Positions 61,623 through 64,000 of a stretch of DNA of 64,000 nt are shown one piece after another (within the stretch, counting starts at the first letter, position 1; each line of letters begins with the position of its first letter). Below the pieces are notes generated by a model. The model was not told the origin of the DNA. It saw only the letters and a list, made by a program, of their open reading frames with translations, and did no database searches. The position numbers and the translations under genes were made by a program. Source of the DNA: an uncultured Eggerthella sp. (lineage in GTDB: Bacteria; Actinomycetota; Coriobacteriia; Coriobacteriales; Eggerthellaceae); the NCBI GenBank assembly GCA_902464295.1, contig CABQIW010000003.1, forward strand, positions 7,957 to 71,956, written 5' to 3'.

Positions 61623-62225
61623 ATGAATGTCGTTGTCTATTGCGGATCGAATCCGGGAAACAATACAAACTATGCAAAAGCCGCCCTTGAACTGGGTGCT
61701 TGGATCGGAGATTCAGGCAATACGCTCGTGTATGGGGGAAGCTCGGTAGGCCTTATGGGGCTGATATCACGCGTGGTGCTCGAGCATGGTGGCGAAGTGT
61801 ATGGCGTTGAGCCGCAGTTCTTCATCGACGCGGGTGTTGAGCAACAGGATCTGACCGAGCTTTATGTGGTCGAGAACATGAGTGAACGCAAAGCGAAGAT
61901 GATCGAACTCGGCGATGTTTTCGTGGCGCTTCCGGGAGGCGTTGGTACGCTCGAAGAGATCTCGGAGATCATGTCGCGCATTCGTCTGCACCTGACTCCT
62001 GGTCCTTGTTTCTGCCTTGATATCGATGGATTTTATGAGCCGCTTCACCAGCTCATTGAGAACATGCATGAGCATGATTTCATTGAGCATTGGGATAAGG
62101 ATGCGTTCCAATTCCCCAAAACCGTCGAAAGATTGATCGAAGGACTTTCGAAGTGGCATCCTGATGGGGTGTTCGATGGACGCCCGATCGTGCCAGAAAA
62201 GCAAGAGCTCTTGATGTTCGGCTAG
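61623..62225 (+). CDS. LOG family protein (putative cytokinin-type nucleotide phosphoribohydrolase)
   Basis: 200 residues, a Rossmann-like fold. Family motifs are VVYCGSNPGNN at the start, LVYGGSSVGLMG near residue 35, ENMSERKAKMIELGDVFVALPGGVGTLEEISEIMS with the PGGxGTxxE active-site motif. Bacterial members hydrolyse purine nucleoside 5'-monophosphates to base and ribose 5-phosphate. That fits the nucleoside-salvage theme of this genome, though the physiological substrate is unproven. AAAGGAA precedes the ATG. Confidence 0.92.
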   Translation: MNVVVYCGSNPGNNTNYAKAALELGAWIGDSGNTLVYGGSSVGLMGLISRVVLEHGGEVYGVEPQFFIDAGVEQQDLTELYVVENMSERKAKMIELGDVFVALPGGVGTLEEISEIMSRIRLHLTPGPCFCLDIDGFYEPLHQLIENMHEHDFIEHWDKDAFQFPKTVERLIEGLSKWHPDGVFDGRPIVPEKQELLMFG

Positions 62226-62257
62226 CTTTTCTTGCGAGCTCTCTTTTTTACAAAGAG

Positions 62258-62297
62258 GCTGCTCAACAACTTGTCTTCGCAGAGCAGCGCACTTTTT
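62258..62297 (+). terminator. Possible terminator after the LOG gene
   Basis: GCTGCTC (62258-62264) pairs with GAGCAGC (62282-62288), followed by GCACTTTTT. It may also serve the convergent minus-strand gene. Confidence 0.5.
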
Positions 62298-62301
62298 CTG
62301 A

Positions 62302-64000
62302 TCAGAACAGACTTGTTTCAAGTGAACGCAGCACGCCCACCAAGGCATCATCGTTGCGATAACGGAATACGAAGGACAGAAGAACGCGTGCGATGTCGAA
62401 CAGTCCTTCATCGAGCGCAGTGATCGCAGCTTCTTCCAGAACAGTGCGCATGCTCTCAGTTGGTACAAGGGGAACCCCTGCTTCACCAAGTAACCTATCG
62501 ATATCTTCGCTAAGGGGAAGTGGCAGCCCCGTGTCTTTCTGAAGCTCTTCGATCTCCGACACGCAAGCCGCACTCACAACGTTGGAAGTTTGGAGCGCTT
62601 TGATATAACTTGCGAGCGCTGTTTCAGGATCGCCCGATTTCCAGAGCGCATAGGCAAGATGGTAGTAGAGGGCGGCAATATCATCAGGCGAGGTCATAAG
62701 CGCAAGAGCGCTCTCAAGTGTGGCTCGCGCACTTGAGAAATCATCATTGAATACGAAGATTCGCCCAAGAGCACGATATCCTGCGCTCATGGTAGGAGCG
62801 ATCGCGATCGCTTTCTTGGCGCAGTGTGTCGCTTCATCGATGTGGTCGCGTGAGCAGAGCAAATAAGCAAGTTCGAAGAGGCAGAACGCATAGCTATCGG
62901 GTGCGAGCTGTGTTTCTTTTCCCTTGTCTTGCAAGATCGTACAATCCGGTGGCGCAGGGAGCATGCCAGCTTTCACTTGGTTATAGACGAGTCGCGCAGC
63001 GTACGAATCGAACACACGATAGACGGTCGTTTCGTTATCTGCAAAATGCCCCGTTTCCTCGAGTCTTGCAACGGCGCTGGTCAGAACTTGGAGCGCCTCT
63101 TCAGGTTGGTCTGCTGCCGTCAGTGCTTCGGCAGCGCGATAGGCACTCATGCATTCGTCTTCGCCCAGGAAGCAATTGACCGTGGTGTTCTGCTCGTGAG
63201 GATCGACGGTTCCTTCTGCGAGCGCTCGCAGAAGGCGGGTGAATGCTTCAGCGATGCGCGGGTTCGAATCGTGCGCGAGCGTCTCTGCTTCGATCTGACG
63301 AACGCTGGCAACAGCGCTTGAAGTGTCTGCTGCAGCAGCTATCGCATCGGCAAGGCGCTCTGCTGTCGAGCGCAGTTCAGCGTTGAAGAAGATCTCCAGG
63401 TCGCGGTACGTTTTTGCACCAAAAGCTGCTGCAACTTCCGAGGGGAGTTCTGCATAGGGATCGGGCTGGGGTGTAGCTGAAAACGATGCAGCTTCGTTAA
63501 TGTTCGCCTTTGCTGTCTGGTTGGGAAGGCTTTCGTAGAGGGCTGAGGGATCGCCTTTACGCTCTTCGAGGAATCCGTTTGAGCGCTCGTAGAGATCGCG
63601 ATCGAACGAAGCAGAGAAGAGGTCAACATCTTCTGAACCATCGCGACCGATGGTTCGTGCAACCAGGTCAACACGTTTGATGCGGGCAGAAGACCGCATC
63701 GCAGTATCAACGAGAAGAAGTCCCACAGCTCGCGCATAGCGTTCTGCGAGAGCGGCTGCTTCACCTTCAGGCTTGTCGAACAGCGAAGCCATCATCGAAG
63801 CATCGGGAACACGCATCTCGAACTTGACCTGTCCAGCTGGCAAATCGAGCCTGAAGCGTGCCTCTACCCGAAGGGGGAGTGCCATATTTTCTATTCCTGC
63901 AGCGATGCGCGAACGCGCTTGCCATTCTCCGGCTGGCTTGCCAACAGACAATTCGCTTGTAAGTTCGAGTTCGATTGATTGACCTGCGGCTGTTTCAAGA
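62302..64000 (-). CDS. TPR-containing hypothetical protein (partial, start outside the window)
   Basis: The frame stays open to the right edge of the window, and the sequence upstream of the first in-frame TTG (63951) looks protein-like (SIELELTSELSVGKPAGEW), so the start is missing; about 566 residues are visible. Residues in the C-terminal half form helical pairs typical of tetratricopeptide repeats, for example HIDEATHCAKKAIAIAPTMS, YRALGRIFVFNDDFSSARAT and ALWKSGDPETALASYIKAL. The N-terminal part (ALPLRVEARFRLDLPAGQV) is strand-rich and unknown. Composition is acidic and Ala-rich; no membrane helix is visible. A scaffold role is inferred from TPR only. Confidence 0.75.
   Translation of the reverse strand, partial: LETAAGQSIELELTSELSVGKPAGEWQARSRIAAGIENMALPLRVEARFRLDLPAGQVKFEMRVPDASMMASLFDKPEGEAAALAERYARAVGLLLVDTAMRSSARIKRVDLVARTIGRDGSEDVDLFSASFDRDLYERSNGFLEERKGDPSALYESLPNQTAKANINEAASFSATPQPDPYAELPSEVAAAFGAKTYRDLEIFFNAELRSTAERLADAIAAAADTSSAVASVRQIEAETLAHDSNPRIAEAFTRLLRALAEGTVDPHEQNTTVNCFLGEDECMSAYRAAEALTAADQPEEALQVLTSAVARLEETGHFADNETTVYRVFDSYAARLVYNQVKAGMLPAPPDCTILQDKGKETQLAPDSYAFCLFELAYLLCSRDHIDEATHCAKKAIAIAPTMSAGYRALGRIFVFNDDFSSARATLESALALMTSPDDIAALYYHLAYALWKSGDPETALASYIKALQTSNVVSAACVSEIEELQKDTGLPLPLSEDIDRLLGEAGVPLVPTESMRTVLEEAAITALDEGLFDIARVLLSFVFRYRNDDALVGVLRSLETSLF

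Overview
The window looks like the chromosome of an anaerobic, host-associated actinobacterium of the class Coriobacteriia (Eggerthellaceae-like). I infer this from near-50% GC judged by eye, a gyrB-gyrA start, a BTAD/SARP-type regulator, indolepyruvate:ferredoxin oxidoreductase with a phenylacetate-CoA ligase, a full front-end menaquinone pathway (menF-D-H-B-EC), a bile salt hydrolase-type enzyme and many amino-acid and cation symporters. Species-level assignment is not possible from the text alone. No phage, IS element, CRISPR array or rRNA operon is visible.

Layout. 1-4 kb: end of gyrB, gyrA, a bifunctional-nuclease-family protein, then tRNA-Ile(GAU) and tRNA-Ala(UGC), each with its own hairpin. 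4-9.4 kb: a crotonase, TypA/BipA GTPase, a parvulin-type foldase lipoprotein and an orphan ABC ATPase. 9.4-10.9 kb: two tRNA-Ser genes and a 1.1 kb stretch without a recognisable gene. 10.9-20.3 kb: a SARP-like regulator ending in a degenerate GGDEF-like domain; a 47-residue membrane peptide, TrkH, an exported OB-like protein and RsgA; a glycosyltransferase, a TauE exporter and a LytS/LytR-type two-component pair. 20.6-24.6 kb: nucleoside hydrolase, MFS carrier, ribokinase (nucleoside salvage), then purE. 24.7-30.8 kb: iorA-iorB, paaK, a small repeat-containing ORF and a sodium:solute symporter. 31-38 kb: a small unknown gene, ZIP transporter, a ribbon-helix-helix/coiled-coil protein, 5-FTHF cyclo-ligase, and an Nramp-like carrier co-transcribed with a PRC/MgtE_N/CBS protein. 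38.4-46.4 kb: menaquinone genes, ending in a MenE-MenC fusion. 46.5-54.8 kb: bactofilin-like membrane protein, bile salt hydrolase family enzyme, SEC-C methionine aminopeptidase, a UvrA paralogue and an AGCS symporter. 55-64 kb: TetR/flavodoxin-like reductase/4-TM protein, an XRE regulator beside a five-fold operator array, a dicarboxylate/amino acid symporter, Rrf2-cysK, TfoX_N, LOG and a TPR protein running off the end.

The menaquinone genes imply respiration with a low-potential quinone. IorAB, PaaK, the AGCS, DAACS and SSS carriers and CysK point to life on amino acids and organic acids rather than sugars. The nucleoside hydrolase/ribokinase operon provides ribose and bases.

The most interesting items are two non-coding structures. 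One, on the minus strand at about 37920-38108, is a chain of hairpins with six-cytosine loops closed by an intrinsic terminator: a 6C-like actinobacterial small RNA. The other is an array of five 20-bp palindromes spaced at exactly 26 bp (57299-57422) upstream of a lone XRE gene. Also notable are the MenE-MenC fusion, the Nramp-like carrier with non-canonical metal motifs paired with an MgtE-like cytosolic module, the truncated UvrA paralogue, and two very small candidate genes (12310-12453 and 28830-29030).
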